Shown piece by piece: positions 1 to 9,178 of a stretch of 51,051 bases of DNA. Numbering within the stretch: position 1 is the first letter of the stretch; each line of letters begins with the position of its first letter. Under the pieces are notes generated by a model. That model ran no database searches and had not been told where the DNA came from. It was given only the letters and a program-made list of their open reading frames with translations. Position numbers and translations under genes: made by a program. Origin of the DNA: Halomonas heilongjiangensis (GTDB lineage Bacteria > Pseudomonadota > Gammaproteobacteria > Pseudomonadales > Halomonadaceae); NCBI RefSeq assembly GCF_002879645.1, contig NZ_PNRE01000085.1:1-51051 (forward strand), in the 5' to 3' direction.

Positions 1-415
1 AGTCGACGGGCCCCTCGACCATGCCGGCTGGCTGGCTCGCTTCGAGTCACTGGGGCTCGGCGGCCTGACCCGCAACCTGGCGGCGAACTGCGTTGTCGAA
101 GCCGACGACGGCGAGCGGCTGTCGCTGCGGCTCGACCCGGCGCTCTCGGCGATGAACGCCGAGGTGCACGTGGAACGGATCACCCGGGCACTGGCGGGGG
201 CCGGCATCGAGCGCCGCCTCAGCGTCGAGGAGGGCCCGCTGCCCGAGGGCATCGAGACCCCCAGGCTGCAGGCCGAGCGCCTGGCCGCCGAGCGCCATGC
301 CGAGGCGGTTGAAGCCCTGAGCAACGACCCGCATGTACAGCAATTGCAGCAGGCCTTCGGCGCCCGCCTGATCGAATCCACGGTCAAGCCCGCCGATGCC
401 GAGGCACGCGGCTGA
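1..415 (+). CDS. dnaX: DNA polymerase III subunit tau/gamma, C-terminal end (partial)
   Basis: The reading frame is open from the left edge (frame starting at base 2) to a TGA at 413-415, so only about the last 137 residues are present. The segment GLGGLTRNLAANC followed by a basic/acidic terminal domain matches domain V of tau, which contacts the alpha (polymerase) subunit of the replicative holoenzyme. The N-terminal AAA+ clamp-loader domains lie outside the window. It is followed after 54 bases by ybaB and then recR, the standard dnaX-ybaB-recR order of gammaproteobacteria, which supports the call. No programmed frameshift site for gamma production can be assessed because that part of the gene is missing. 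Confidence 0.9.
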   Translation, partial: VDGPLDHAGWLARFESLGLGGLTRNLAANCVVEADDGERLSLRLDPALSAMNAEVHVERITRALAGAGIERRLSVEEGPLPEGIETPRLQAERLAAERHAEAVEALSNDPHVQQLQQAFGARLIESTVKPADAEARG

Positions 416-469
416 CGCGCCGCACCCGATCACGGCAGCATTCACACTACCACGCGAGAGGAATCCCCC

Positions 470-796
470 ATGATGAAGGGCGGAATGGGCAACCTGATGA
501 AGCAGGCCCAGGAGATGCAGGAGAAGATGCAGCGCGTCCAGGAGGAGGTCGCCAAGGCCGAGGTCCAGGGCGAGGCCGGGGCCGGCATGGTCAAGGTGAC
601 CATGAATGGCCGCCATGACGTCAGCAAGGTCGACATCGACCCCAGCGTCATGGAAGAGGACAAGGAACTGCTCGAGGACCTGCTGGCTGCCGCGGTGAAC
701 GATGCGGTGCGCAAGGTCGAGGCCAGCTCCCGGGCGAAGATGGAAGAGGCGACTGCCGGCCTGAACCTGCCGCCGGGCTTCAAGATGCCCTTCTAG
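470..796 (+). CDS. ybaB: YbaB/EbfC family nucleoid-associated protein
   Basis: A 108-residue protein, the usual length for this family, which forms small dimeric DNA-binding proteins associated with the nucleoid. The N-terminus is a charged amphipathic helix ([15 protein letters not shown]) followed by the small beta region with the family pattern VTMNGRHDV and a C-terminal helix with [23 protein letters not shown] ribosome site sits 6 bases before the ATG at 470; a second ATG follows directly at 473. It lies between dnaX and recR and is probably cotranscribed from dnaX. The AT-rich hairpin element right after its stop may end part of the transcripts. Confidence 0.95.
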   Translation: MMKGGMGNLMKQAQEMQEKMQRVQEEVAKAEVQGEAGAGMVKVTMNGRHDVSKVDIDPSVMEEDKELLEDLLAAAVNDAVRKVEASSRAKMEEATAGLNLPPGFKMPF

Positions 797-833
797 CTCC
801 GTATAAACGGACTGCGCTCGATCATGCAGCGTT

Positions 834-894
834 AAAAAATCCCTCAAAATGCTCATTTACTATCGTGTAAACTCCGCTTTTTCGAGGATTTTTT
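834..894. other. AT-rich structured element between ybaB and recR
   Basis: A perfect 9-bp inverted repeat AAAAAATCC (834-842) / GGATTTTTT (886-894) encloses a second stem TTTAC (856-860) / GTAAA (867-871) with a six-base loop. The T-run after the right arm would let it act as a terminator for ybaB on the plus strand, and the A-run at the left gives the same property on the minus strand. It is strikingly AT-rich against surrounding high-GC DNA, which argues for selection. Its exact role (terminator, attenuator or processing site in the recR leader) is not shown by sequence alone. Confidence 0.6.
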
Positions 895-950
895 GCCTTG
901 CCTGATCATCGCTCGCCTACGTTTATCCTGGAGCTAGCCGGAGGCTTGCC

Positions 951-1571
951 ATGAGCTTCTCTCCCCTGGTCGATCGACTGATGGAGTCGCTGCGGGTGTT
1001 GCCCGGCGTCGGCCCCAAGACCGCCCAGCGCATGGCCATGCACCTGCTCGAACGCGACCGTGACGGTGGCCGCCGCCTGGCCGAGGTGCTGGGCGTGGCG
1101 CTGGAGGCGGTCGGCTACTGCCGGCGTTGCCGCACCCTCACCGAGGAAGATGTCTGCGCGCTCTGCAATAGCCCCCGGCGCGACGACAGCGTACTCTGCG
1201 TGGTCGAGTCCCCGGCCGACCAGTTGGCCATCGAGGAGGCCGGTGGCTATCGCGGGCGTTACTTCGTGTTGCACGGCCACCTCTCGCCGCTGGACGGCAT
1301 CGGCCCCGAGGACATCGGCCTCGACCAGCTCGAGGCCCTGGTAGCTGGGAGCGAGGCGGCCGAGGGGGGCATCGAGGAGGTGATTCTCGCCACCAATCCC
1401 ACCGTGGAGGGCGAGGCGACCGCCCACTATATCGCCGCCCGGCTCGCGTCCCGGGGCGTGAAGCTCTCGCGCCTGGCCTATGGCGTGCCCATGGGGGGCG
1501 AACTCGAGTACGTCGATGGCGGCACCCTGAGTCATGCCTTCAACGGTCGCCTGCCGTTCCAGGGTGACTGA
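951..1571 (+). CDS. recR: Recombination mediator protein RecR
   Basis: A 206-residue protein of standard RecR length. RecR works with RecF and RecO to load RecA on SSB-coated gaps during recombinational repair. Visible features in order: N-terminal helix-hairpin-helix [13 protein letters not shown] (17-29), a four-cysteine zinc site C57-x2-C60...C69-x2-C72, then a Toprim domain beginning near residue 78 (SVLCVVES) with [16 protein letters not shown], and a C-terminal Walker-B-like stretch [23 protein letters not shown] site (940-944) sits 6 bases before the ATG. Downstream rnd begins 35 bases after the stop. Confidence 0.97.
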   Translation: MSFSPLVDRLMESLRVLPGVGPKTAQRMAMHLLERDRDGGRRLAEVLGVALEAVGYCRRCRTLTEEDVCALCNSPRRDDSVLCVVESPADQLAIEEAGGYRGRYFVLHGHLSPLDGIGPEDIGLDQLEALVAGSEAAEGGIEEVILATNPTVEGEATAHYIAARLASRGVKLSRLAYGVPMGGELEYVDGGTLSHAFNGRLPFQGD

Positions 1572-1606
1572 CCCTTTTTCTTGCCCTCTAGCCTGCCGGA
1601 TACCGC

Positions 1607-2737
1607 ATGCCCCTGACCCCCGAGATTCGCTGGATCGATACCCCCGCCGCCCTGGACGCCGCCTGCGCCGAGGTGGCCGGGGCCGAGGTGATCGCACTCG
1701 ACACCGAGTTCTTCCGCGAGAACACCTTTCACCCGGTGCCGGCGCTGATCCAGTTCTCCGCCGGCGGTCCGGCCTTCGTCGTCGACCCGCTCGAGGTCGA
1801 ATGCACCGACGCCTTCCGGCGCCTGCTCCGCGAGGGGCCGCTCAAGCTGCTGCACGCCAGCAGCGAGGACCTCGAGGTCTTCGCCCACTGGGCCGGGGTG
1901 CCGCCGGCACCGCTGGTCGACACCCAGCTCGCCCAGGGACTGCTCGGCGAGGACCCCTCCATGGGCTACCAGCGTCTGGTGCAGCACTGGACCGGCGAGA
2001 CCCTGCCCAAGGACGAGACCCGTTCGAACTGGTTGCTGCGCCCGCTCAGTGACGCCCAGCTGAGCTATGCTGCCCTGGACGTCGTCTACCTGGTGCAGGT
2101 GTGGGAGCACCAGCGCGAGTCGCTCGAACGGCAGGGCCGCATGGCCTGGCTCGAGGCCGACTGTCGCGAGATGGTCGCCCAGGCGGCGCGCAGCGATGCC
2201 GCCGACGGGCAGTGGTACCTGCGCAATCGCCAGCTGTGGCGGCTCGCACCGCGCCAGATCGAGGCCTATCGGCGGCTGACCACCTGGCGCGAGGGAGAGG
2301 CCCGTCGCCGCGACGTGCCGCGGGGCTGGCTGGTCAACGACCGCCTGCTCTACGCCATCGCCGAGCGGTTGCCCGAGAACCGTTTCGAGCTCGCCCAGGT
2401 CGAGGGCGTCAAGCCGCCGCTGGTCAAGCGCGAAGGCGATGAGCTGCTGACCCTGGTGCGCGAAGCGCTGCATGTCGACGAGCAGGCATTGCCGCCGGCG
2501 ATGCCCTCGCCGATGGCGCCGGACTTCAAGCGGCGTCTCAAGGCCCTCAAGCGAGTGGTGCACGCCGAGGCCGAGGCGCTGGGGCTGGCCCCCGAGGTAC
2601 TGATGCGCCGGCGCGACCTGGAGGCGCTGGTGACCGCCGATCTCGAGCAGCAGCCGCTGCCGCTGCCCGGCGGCTGGCGCGGCGAGCGGTTGAATGCGGG
2701 CCTGAGAGTGGCCCTGGACGAGGTGCAAGCCGGATGA
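1607..2737 (+). CDS. rnd: Ribonuclease D
   Basis: A 376-residue 3'-to-5' exoribonuclease of the DEDD family that trims tRNA and other stable RNA ends. Catalytic motifs are present: ExoI with D32 and E34 (ALDTEFFRE), ExoII with D88 ([10 protein letters not shown]) and ExoIII with Y154 and D158 (YAALDVVYL). An HRDC domain follows the exonuclease core (about residues 210-290), then a second C-terminal HRDC-like helical region. Length fits E. coli RNase D (375). The stop TGA overlaps the ATG of ycgL (ATGA at 2734-2737), indicating translational coupling. Confidence 0.95.
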   Translation: MPLTPEIRWIDTPAALDAACAEVAGAEVIALDTEFFRENTFHPVPALIQFSAGGPAFVVDPLEVECTDAFRRLLREGPLKLLHASSEDLEVFAHWAGVPPAPLVDTQLAQGLLGEDPSMGYQRLVQHWTGETLPKDETRSNWLLRPLSDAQLSYAALDVVYLVQVWEHQRESLERQGRMAWLEADCREMVAQAARSDAADGQWYLRNRQLWRLAPRQIEAYRRLTTWREGEARRRDVPRGWLVNDRLLYAIAERLPENRFELAQVEGVKPPLVKREGDELLTLVREALHVDEQALPPAMPSPMAPDFKRRLKALKRVVHAEAEALGLAPEVLMRRRDLEALVTADLEQQPLPLPGGWRGERLNAGLRVALDEVQAG

Positions 2738-3045
2738 ATGACGATCGAATGAAGGGTGACAAGCTGCTGTGCGAGGTCTTCAAGAGCCCGCGCGTGGACG
2801 AGATGTATCTCTACGTGGACAAGCGCCAGGGGCTCGGCGAGGTACCCGAGGCGCTGCTCGAGCGCTTCGGCAAGCCGCTCCCGGCGATGACCCTGATCCT
2901 CACCCCGGAGAAGACGCTGGGCCGGGCCAGGGCGGTCGATGTCATGGCGACGATTCGCGACAAGGGGTTCTATCTGCAGATGCCGCCGGCCAAGGAGGAG
3001 TACCTGCTCGACCTCTATCGCACGCCCACCGAGGCTCGCTACTAG
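2734..3045 (+). CDS. ycgL: YcgL domain-containing protein
   Basis: A 103-residue protein of the YcgL family (small alpha/beta fold, conserved in gammaproteobacteria, function not firmly known). The family features are visible: [18 protein letters not shown] near the N-terminus, a [14 protein letters not shown] segment and the FYLQMPP motif near the C-terminus. The ATG at 2734 overlaps the rnd stop by four bases; an internal ATG at 2749 is less likely because the coupled start is already well placed. An rnd-ycgL-ycgN order is seen in related bacteria. Confidence 0.9.
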   Translation: MNDDRMKGDKLLCEVFKSPRVDEMYLYVDKRQGLGEVPEALLERFGKPLPAMTLILTPEKTLGRARAVDVMATIRDKGFYLQMPPAKEEYLLDLYRTPTEARY

Positions 3046-3109
3046 TTTATCGCGCCCGACGCCGCGCGAAACTCGCTTTTATCGCGCCCGACGCCGCGCG
3101 AAACTCGCT
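3046..3109. repeat. Perfect 32-bp tandem duplication in the ycgL-ycgN spacer
   Basis: The 32-base unit at 3046-3077 (beginning TTTATCGCGCCCGACGCC) is repeated without any mismatch at 3078-3109. The first copy starts directly after the ycgL TAG stop. No further copies follow, the array has no spacers, and it is therefore not a CRISPR. It looks like a recent tandem duplication that lengthens the untranslated gap before ycgN. Confidence 0.95.
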
Positions 3110-3158
3110 GCATCGTGCCTCGACACCCAGCCGCGCCCCGCGTCGCGCAGGAGAGATC

Positions 3159-3608
3159 ATGAGAGACCGGTTCTGGGAGCGCTTCGACCTCGAGGAGCTG
3201 ACCCCCGAGGAGTGGGAGGCGCTGTGCGACGGCTGCGGCCAGTGCTGCCTGCTCAAGTTCCAGGACGAGGAGAGCGGTGATCTGGCGGTGCTCAATGTCG
3301 CCTGCCGGCTGCTCGATATCCACGGCTGCCGCTGCAGCGACTACGAGCACCGCTTCGCGAAGGTGCCCGACTGCGCCCAGCTCACCCCCGCACGCATCGA
3401 GGAGTTTCGCTGGTTGCCGAAGTCCTGTGCCTATCGCCGCCTTGCCGAGGGGCGCAAGCTCGCCGGCTGGCATCCGCTGATCTGCGGGGACCCGGAACGG
3501 GTCCACCGCAAGGGCATCAGCGTGCGCGGCTTCGCCGTCTCCCAGGGCGAGGTCCCCGAAGAGGAGCTCGAGGACCACATCATCGCCATCCTGCCCATCG
3601 ACGGCTGA
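3159..3608 (+). CDS. ycgN: UPF0260 / YcgN family cysteine-cluster protein
   Basis: A 149-residue protein, the length expected for the UPF0260 (YcgN/YkgJ-like cysteine cluster) family. The diagnostic motif CDGCGQCCLLK is at residues 24-34, followed by further cysteines in CRLLDIHGCRCSDYEHR and by LPKSCAYR and WHPLICGDPERVH. These cysteines are presumed to bind a metal, probably zinc or iron, but the function is unknown. The ATG at 3159 follows a GGAGAG site at 3150-3155; the upstream in-frame extension runs through the 32-bp repeats and is not credible as coding. It ends 6 bases before the convergent PLP-enzyme gene. Confidence 0.9.
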   Translation: MRDRFWERFDLEELTPEEWEALCDGCGQCCLLKFQDEESGDLAVLNVACRLLDIHGCRCSDYEHRFAKVPDCAQLTPARIEEFRWLPKSCAYRRLAEGRKLAGWHPLICGDPERVHRKGISVRGFAVSQGEVPEEELEDHIIAILPIDG

Positions 3609-3614
3609 GGGGCG

Positions 3615-4595
3615 CTAGGCATGTAACCCCTTGCCGGCCAGCCACTCGGCATTGAACAGCCGCGAGTAATAGCGCCCCCCGCCGTCGCACAGCACCGTGA
3701 CGATGCGGTGGCCCGGGCCCAGCTGCCGGGCGACGTGCAGGGCGGCGGCCACGTTGAGCCCCGAGGAGCTGCCCAGGAAGAGCCCCTCCTCGTGGAGCAG
3801 GCGGTAGACCGTGGTGACGGCCTCCTGGTCGTCGATCATCACGGCATCATCGAGCGGCGCACCCTCCAGGTTGGTGGTCACCCGGGTACTGCCGATCCCC
3901 TCGGTGATGGAGTCACCGCCCACCACCTCCGGTTGGCCGGTGGTGACGTAACGGTACAGGCCGCTGCCGCTGGGATCGGCAAGAATGCAGCGAACAGCGT
4001 GACCTCGCTCCTTGAGATAGCGGCTGACCCCGGCGAGGGTGCCGCCGGTGCCGGTGGCCGCGACGAAGGCATCGAGGCGTCCCCCCGTCTGCTCCCAGAG
4101 CTCCGGACCGGTGGTCTCGTAGTGGGCCTGGCGGTTGGCGACGTTGTCGAACTGGTTGGCCCAGATGGCGTTGTCCATGTCCGCCGCCATGCGCCCGGCG
4201 ATCTTCTGGTAGTTGTCGGGATCGCGGTAGGGCCTGGCGGGGACGGCATGCACCTCGGCTCCGAGGGTCTGCAGCAGGTCGATCTTTTCCTGGCTCTGGG
4301 TCTCGGGTATCACGATCACGCAGCGGTAGCCGCGGGCATTGCAGATATGCGCCAGGCCGATGCCGGTGTTGCCGGCCGTGCCCTCCACCACGGTCCCCCC
4401 GGGGCCGAGCAACCCCCGACGTTCGGCGTCGAGGACCATATAGAGCGCGGCACGATCCTTGACCGAGCCCCCCGGGTTCATGAATTCGGCCTTGCCGAGG
4501 ATGTCGCAGCCGCTCTCGGCGGAGAAGCGCGCCAGGCGGATCAGCGGCGTATGCCCCACCGCCCCGGCGAAGCCCGTGCAGATACGGTCGTCCAT
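3615..4595 (-). CDS. Cysteine synthase-family PLP enzyme (OASS/CBS fold)
   Basis: A 326-residue fold-type II PLP enzyme. The Schiff-base lysine is K46 in GGSVKDRAA; the alpha-carboxylate loop is EGTAGNTGIGL (71-81), the family pattern of O-acetylserine sulfhydrylase and cystathionine beta-synthase; a glycine-rich phosphate-binding stretch ATGTGGTLAG and GSSSGLN near the C-terminus complete the site. The ATG at 4595 is preceded by a good GGGAGGT ribosome site; longer upstream extensions lack one. The sequence resembles the Cds1-like branch, so it may act as a cysteine desulfhydrase rather than the main cysteine synthase. Convergent with ycgN. Confidence 0.8.
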   Translation of the reverse strand: MDDRICTGFAGAVGHTPLIRLARFSAESGCDILGKAEFMNPGGSVKDRAALYMVLDAERRGLLGPGGTVVEGTAGNTGIGLAHICNARGYRCVIVIPETQSQEKIDLLQTLGAEVHAVPARPYRDPDNYQKIAGRMAADMDNAIWANQFDNVANRQAHYETTGPELWEQTGGRLDAFVAATGTGGTLAGVSRYLKERGHAVRCILADPSGSGLYRYVTTGQPEVVGGDSITEGIGSTRVTTNLEGAPLDDAVMIDDQEAVTTVYRLLHEEGLFLGSSSGLNVAAALHVARQLGPGHRIVTVLCDGGGRYYSRLFNAEWLAGKGLHA

Positions 4596-4717
4596 CGGGA
4601 CCTCCCGCTCCTGAGGGTGTTCCTGGACAGTATGGACCCTGGGCATGGCGGCACGGCGACGGCGCCACACCCCGACCGGGGCATCCCACGGGCGCCGCGT
4701 CACTCCCGGGGACGCGC

Positions 4718-6808
4718 TCAGCCCTCTCGCGACTCCAGCCCCAGGGCCCATAGGATGAAGGCATCCTGACGGGCGTTGTCGTGCCAGGCCTTGAAGCGTC
4801 CCGAGGCCCCGCCGTGGCCGGCGGCCATGTCGGTGCGCAGCAGCACGGGACCGCGGGCGGTGCCGAGTTCGGTCAGCCTGGCGTAGAGCTTGGCGGGTTC
4901 CCAGTAGGGCACCCGGGTGTCGTGCCAACTGCCCTGCAGGAAGACCGTGGGCCAGGGCTGAGCCGAGAGGTTGTCCAGCGGCGAGTAGGCGCGGATACGC
5001 TTGCGCGTATCGGGTTCATCGGGGTTGCCCCACTCGGTGTACTCGGCAGTGGTCAAGGGCAGATCGGGGTTCTCCATGGTGCGCAGTACGTCGACGAAGG
5101 GGACATCGAGCACTGCCGCACAGAAGGCCTCGGGCGCCAGGTTGAGACTGGCACCGACCAGCAGGCCGCCGGCGCTGGCGCCATAGGCGGCGATCTGCTC
5201 GCCATCGCTGATGCCGTTCTCGACCAGGGTGTCGCGGGCGGCCAGGAAGTCGCGGAAGCTGTTCTCCTTGTACTCCAGCTTGCCGGCCAGGTACCAGGGT
5301 TCGCCGCGATCGCCCCCGCCACGAACGTGGGCCACGGCAAAGGCCATGCCCCGGGCGAGCAATTCCAGCCGGGCCACCGAGAACCAGGGGTCGAGCACCT
5401 CGCCGTAGGCGCCGTAGCCGTATAGCAGGGTAGGCAGCGGGTGCCCGGCGAGGTTGGCGCGCATCACCACCGAGACGGGAATCCGTTCGCCGTCGTGGGA
5501 CGTGGCCCAGAGTCGCTCGCAGGCCAGCTGCTCCGGCGCGAGGTCGCCATGGATCGGCTGGCGCTTGAGCAGACGGCGTTCGCCGCTGTCCAGGTCGTGT
5601 TCCAGCCAGGTCACCGGCAGGATGAAGGACTCTTCGCGTAGCCGCAGGCGCCGTGAATCGAAGTGGGGCGAGTCGCCCAGCGCCAGGCTGCAGGGCGTCT
5701 CCGGCAGTGGCAGGCGTTCGTCCCGGCCGATGACACCCGCGTCGTCCAGCTCGAGGATGCGCAGGTACACCTGTGCCTCGTGATGGTCGCGTGCACTGAT
5801 CACCAGCCCCCAGCTGAAGGCATCGACGCCCTCCAGGGTCTCCTCCTGGCGGTGGGCGATCATGGGCCGCCAGTCGCCTGCCGGGTCGGCTTCGTCCACC
5901 ACGTCGAGCCGGAAGTGGGGCGCCTGGCGATTGTGCAGCACATAGAAATGGCCGGGGCGGTGGTCGAGGGAGTATTCGACGCCACTCTCGCGGCCACGAA
6001 AACAGCGCGGCGCGGTCGCCGGTTGCCGGGCAGGCACCAGGTGGCACTCGCTGGTGTCCTTGGAGGCACTCTCCAGCACCAGCCACTCCCGGGAGCGGGT
6101 CTTGCCCAGACCCAGCCAGAACTCCGGGTCCTTCTCGCGCAGTATCAGGGTCGGCTCCCCTGCCTCGGTGGCCCCGTCCGTCCCTTCCGTCAGCGGCAGC
6201 CGCCAGATGCTTTCCGGTCGCTGGGTGGCGTCGTAGCGGGTGAACAGCAGGGTCTGGTTGTCCTCGGCCCAAGTGAGCTCGGGACCGATCTCCTCGAGCA
6301 GTTTGACCGCTTCCCCGTCCGGCAGGCGCTTGAGAAAGAGCGCGAAGGTCTCGTCACCGCGAGTGTCCTCGGTCCAGGCGAGCCAGGCCTCGTCCGGCGA
6401 CAGCGCCATGTCGCCCAGCTCGAGGAAGTGGTGGGACTCGGCGCGGGCCTGCAGGTCGAGGAAGATCTCGGCAGCGTCGTCGCGACCGTTGGGGTGGCGC
6501 CACCATACCGGATAGTCGGCATCCACCGCGGTTTCGCTCCAGTAGGTGAAGTGGTCCAGCGGCGTGCGCAGGCCATGAACGGCGAGCTCACGGCGAGCCA
6601 GGTGGCCGTGATAGAGTCGCTCCACCAGCTCGTCCAGGGGGGCGAACCAGCTCGCGGATTCGCGATTGGCCGCCTCCAGGAAGGCGACCACCTCCGGATC
6701 GTCTCGATTCTCCAGCCAGTGCCACTCGGGGTCGTCGGCGCGACGGAAGCGGGCCACGGGAGAGTCGTCTGGACGCTGGAGATTGTCATGGGGCGGCTGT
6801 GCTTTCAT
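4718..6808 (-). CDS. ptrB: Oligopeptidase B (protease II), S9A family
   Basis: A 696-residue serine peptidase of the prolyl oligopeptidase family that cleaves short peptides after basic residues in the cytoplasm. An N-terminal seven-bladed propeller (about residues 70-420) is followed by an alpha/beta hydrolase domain. The catalytic triad is visible as S545 in YGASAGGLL, D630 in WHDTRVPYWEP and H665 in AAGHGGASGR. GYGAYGE and HVRGGGDRGEPWY match the family oxyanion and loop regions. There is no signal peptide. It lies upstream of the PLP enzyme on the same strand with a 122-base gap, and is divergent from the membrane protein at 6881. Confidence 0.92.
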   Translation of the reverse strand: MKAQPPHDNLQRPDDSPVARFRRADDPEWHWLENRDDPEVVAFLEAANRESASWFAPLDELVERLYHGHLARRELAVHGLRTPLDHFTYWSETAVDADYPVWWRHPNGRDDAAEIFLDLQARAESHHFLELGDMALSPDEAWLAWTEDTRGDETFALFLKRLPDGEAVKLLEEIGPELTWAEDNQTLLFTRYDATQRPESIWRLPLTEGTDGATEAGEPTLILREKDPEFWLGLGKTRSREWLVLESASKDTSECHLVPARQPATAPRCFRGRESGVEYSLDHRPGHFYVLHNRQAPHFRLDVVDEADPAGDWRPMIAHRQEETLEGVDAFSWGLVISARDHHEAQVYLRILELDDAGVIGRDERLPLPETPCSLALGDSPHFDSRRLRLREESFILPVTWLEHDLDSGERRLLKRQPIHGDLAPEQLACERLWATSHDGERIPVSVVMRANLAGHPLPTLLYGYGAYGEVLDPWFSVARLELLARGMAFAVAHVRGGGDRGEPWYLAGKLEYKENSFRDFLAARDTLVENGISDGEQIAAYGASAGGLLVGASLNLAPEAFCAAVLDVPFVDVLRTMENPDLPLTTAEYTEWGNPDEPDTRKRIRAYSPLDNLSAQPWPTVFLQGSWHDTRVPYWEPAKLYARLTELGTARGPVLLRTDMAAGHGGASGRFKAWHDNARQDAFILWALGLESREG

Positions 6809-6880
6809 TGCGCGGGATGTACCATACTTAGAACATTTTCAAGACGGTGCGTCGCGGGACGCACGGGCTGCGAGGTATCG

Positions 6881-7315
6881 ATGCCGATAACAGATTCGAT
6901 GTCCCTACTATGGATGAGCTACGGGTTTTTGTCGCTGGTGGTGGTGTTGACCGGTTACCTGGGGCTGGGTTTCCTGCCACGCTTGCCACGGCTGGTGATC
7001 ACCTGGCTGGTGGCCGGCATGATCTGGGTGCCGGCACGCTTCCGCTTGCCGCTGCTCGATGAGGGCGAGTTCTATACCGGCTTCGCGCCGGCGGTGATGG
7101 TGGCTGCCGTTGCGTTCCTGGAGCGCAATGCCTCGGTGATGGTGCCGGCGTTGCTGCTGCTGGTCGCGGGCGGCCTGGCCGGGGCCGGGGTGGGGCTGCT
7201 GCTCTGGTGGCGGGGGCGTCATCATCATGAATACGTCGACATGGATGAGGATGACGAGCCTATGCCTCCCCGCCGCGGTGGTGGCGGGGAGCGTCGGGAG
7301 CCGATGATCGGCTAA
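6881..7315 (+). CDS. Small membrane protein of unknown function
   Basis: A 144-residue protein that I do not recognise. It has about three to four hydrophobic segments (LWMSYGFLSLVVVLTGYLGL, LPRLVITWLVAGMIWV, TGFAPAVMVAAVAFLE and a long MVPALLLLVAGGLAGAGVGL) followed by a short cytosol-like tail rich in His, Asp and Arg (RGRHHHEYVDMDEDDE). A GAGG site lies 5 bases before the ATG at 6881. The gene stops 9 bases before the VWA gene, so the two and the downstream amidotransferase form one likely operon. The acidic/His tail might bind metal, which is speculation. Confidence 0.7.
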   Translation: MPITDSMSLLWMSYGFLSLVVVLTGYLGLGFLPRLPRLVITWLVAGMIWVPARFRLPLLDEGEFYTGFAPAVMVAAVAFLERNASVMVPALLLLVAGGLAGAGVGLLLWWRGRHHHEYVDMDEDDEPMPPRRGGGGERREPMIG

Positions 7316-7324
7316 GGAGCCACG

Positions 7325-9178
7325 ATGGCTTGGTGGATGGTGGACAGGCGCAGACGGCGAGTCCGCGGGCTGTTGGTGGCGGCCGGTCTACTGTGCCTGG
7401 CGGCGGGGCCAAGCCTGGCTCAGGAGGTCGAGGAGCAGCCGGACGTGCGGGTGATCATCGATGTCTCGGGCAGCATGAAGGAGAACGACCCCAACCAGCT
7501 CGGTGCCAGCGCCCTGGAGCTGCTGGTGTCGCTGCTGCCGGGCGGCGTCAGTGCCGGGGTCTGGACCTTCGGCGAGCGAGTCGACAATCCCCTGCCGCTG
7601 GGTAGCGTGGATGCCGAGTGGCGTCGCCGGGCCCTGGCCTTGTCGCCGGCCCTGGTGGAATACCAGCAGTTCACCGACATCGAGGCCGCGCTGCGCACGG
7701 CAGCGGCTCCCGACGCCAACGGCGGGCGCCACCTGGTCCTGCTCACCGATGGCATGATCGACCTGCCGCCGGCCCGCGGAGCCAAGCCAGGCGTGGACCG
7801 GGCCTCACGGCAGACGCTGCTCGACGACCTGGCGCCCCGGCTCGCCGCCGAGGGAGTGGCGGTCCATGGTGTCGCCTTTTCCGAGGAGGCCGACCTGGCG
7901 CTGGTGGAGCGTCTCTCCCAGCTCACCGGCGGCCTGCCGGCGATGGTCGAGACACCCGAGAGCCTGCTCGGGGCCTTCCTCGACATCTTCGAGCGCATCT
8001 TTCCCGCCGACCAGGTGCCGCTGGAAGAGGGGCGTTTCATCATCGACCCGGGTGTCGAGTCCTTTTCGGCGCTGCTGTTCCATGACCCCGACGGCGAGCC
8101 CCTGCGCCTGATCGCCCCCGATGGCACCGTCTATCGGGCCGACGACCGTCCGGAAGGAAGCCACTGGCAGGTGGAGCCGCGCTTCGACCTGATTCGCATC
8201 CCCGACCCCCAGCCCGGCGAGTGGCGCCTGGAAGGGGAGGTCGGCGACGACAGCCGCATCAGTGTGGTGGCGCCGCTGACCCTGAACACCGGCAGCCTGC
8301 CGGCGACCCTCTACCTCGGCTTCCCGCTGCCGCTGGAGGCCTGGCTCGAGCGCGAAGGCGAGCCGCTTGTCGAAGGGGTCGACGAGATCGTCATGAGCGT
8401 ACAGCTCTACGACCCGGAAGGCAGTGTCCAGGCCGCCGTGCGCCTGGAGGAGCAGGGGGGGCGCTTCGTCGGGGTACTGCCGGCCCCCGCCCTGACCGGT
8501 AGCGCGCGGCTGGTGCTGCGCGCCGAGGGGGAGGACTTCCATCGCCAGCGCATCCAGGCGGTGAACATCCTGCCCGCCATCGGCGCGAGGCACGAGCCCC
8601 GGGCCGGCCGCGTGGCATTGGTCGCCGAGCATCCACGCCTCGATCGCGACAACACCGAGCTCTCGGGGGAGCTCTCGGGCGAGACGCTGGCTGCCGAGGC
8701 CGTGGAGGAGCGACGCTGGCACATGCCCCTTCCGGAGCTGGGCGACGCCATCAGCCGGCCGCTGTTGATCACCGCACGCATCACGCTCGATGGCGAGACC
8801 CGGGAGCTCCGCCTGCCGCGGCTGCTGCTAAATCCCGATGCCAGCACCGGACTCGACCTGGCCGACATGGCCGGCCCGACGCTGGCCGCCGAGCGCTTCG
8901 GCGAGGAGCTCGATCCTGGCCTGGACGCGGGGGCCGGGGAGGAGCCCCTCGATGCCGCCGATCGCTTCGTGGCGCTGGTCAACGCCCTGCCACGCCTGGT
9001 CATGGAGCTGTGGCAGGAAGGGCGCCCGGGGCTGGAGCGGCTGGCCGAGTCCCACGGGCGAGACCCGCGACTCTGGGCGGGCGTGGTGCTGGCGGTGGTG
9101 CTGATGCTGGTGTTGCTGTTGGCGCGGCGTCGTCGGCGGTGGCGGCGGGTCGCCCGTCGGGAGGAGCCTCATGTGTGA
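7325..9178 (+). CDS. Membrane-anchored von Willebrand factor A domain protein
   Basis: A 617-residue exported protein. A signal peptide ends near SLA (residues 30-32), followed at once by a VWA domain with a complete MIDAS: D46-x-S48-x-S50 in IDVSGSM, a threonine in QQFTDIEAAL and an aspartate in LLTDGMIDLP. The centre is beta-rich and probably immunoglobulin-like. One transmembrane helix near the end (VVLAVVLMLVLLLARR) and a run of arginines fix it in the inner membrane with the VWA domain in the periplasm. The metal site implies adhesion or protein binding; the partner is not known. Its stop overlaps the amidotransferase start by eight bases. Confidence 0.8.
   Translation: MAWWMVDRRRRRVRGLLVAAGLLCLAAGPSLAQEVEEQPDVRVIIDVSGSMKENDPNQLGASALELLVSLLPGGVSAGVWTFGERVDNPLPLGSVDAEWRRRALALSPALVEYQQFTDIEAALRTAAAPDANGGRHLVLLTDGMIDLPPARGAKPGVDRASRQTLLDDLAPRLAAEGVAVHGVAFSEEADLALVERLSQLTGGLPAMVETPESLLGAFLDIFERIFPADQVPLEEGRFIIDPGVESFSALLFHDPDGEPLRLIAPDGTVYRADDRPEGSHWQVEPRFDLIRIPDPQPGEWRLEGEVGDDSRISVVAPLTLNTGSLPATLYLGFPLPLEAWLEREGEPLVEGVDEIVMSVQLYDPEGSVQAAVRLEEQGGRFVGVLPAPALTGSARLVLRAEGEDFHRQRIQAVNILPAIGARHEPRAGRVALVAEHPRLDRDNTELSGELSGETLAAEAVEERRWHMPLPELGDAISRPLLITARITLDGETRELRLPRLLLNPDASTGLDLADMAGPTLAAERFGEELDPGLDAGAGEEPLDAADRFVALVNALPRLVMELWQEGRPGLERLAESHGRDPRLWAGVVLAVVLMLVLLLARRRRRWRRVARREEPHV

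Noticed and set aside
3046..3109. CRISPR-like repeat array
   Set aside because: Only two 32-bp units in direct contact, no spacers, no cas genes.
4596..4928. Upstream in-frame extension of the PLP enzyme
   Set aside because: It overlaps the end of ptrB, is Arg/Pro-rich, and lacks a ribosome site; the ATG at 4595 has a strong one.
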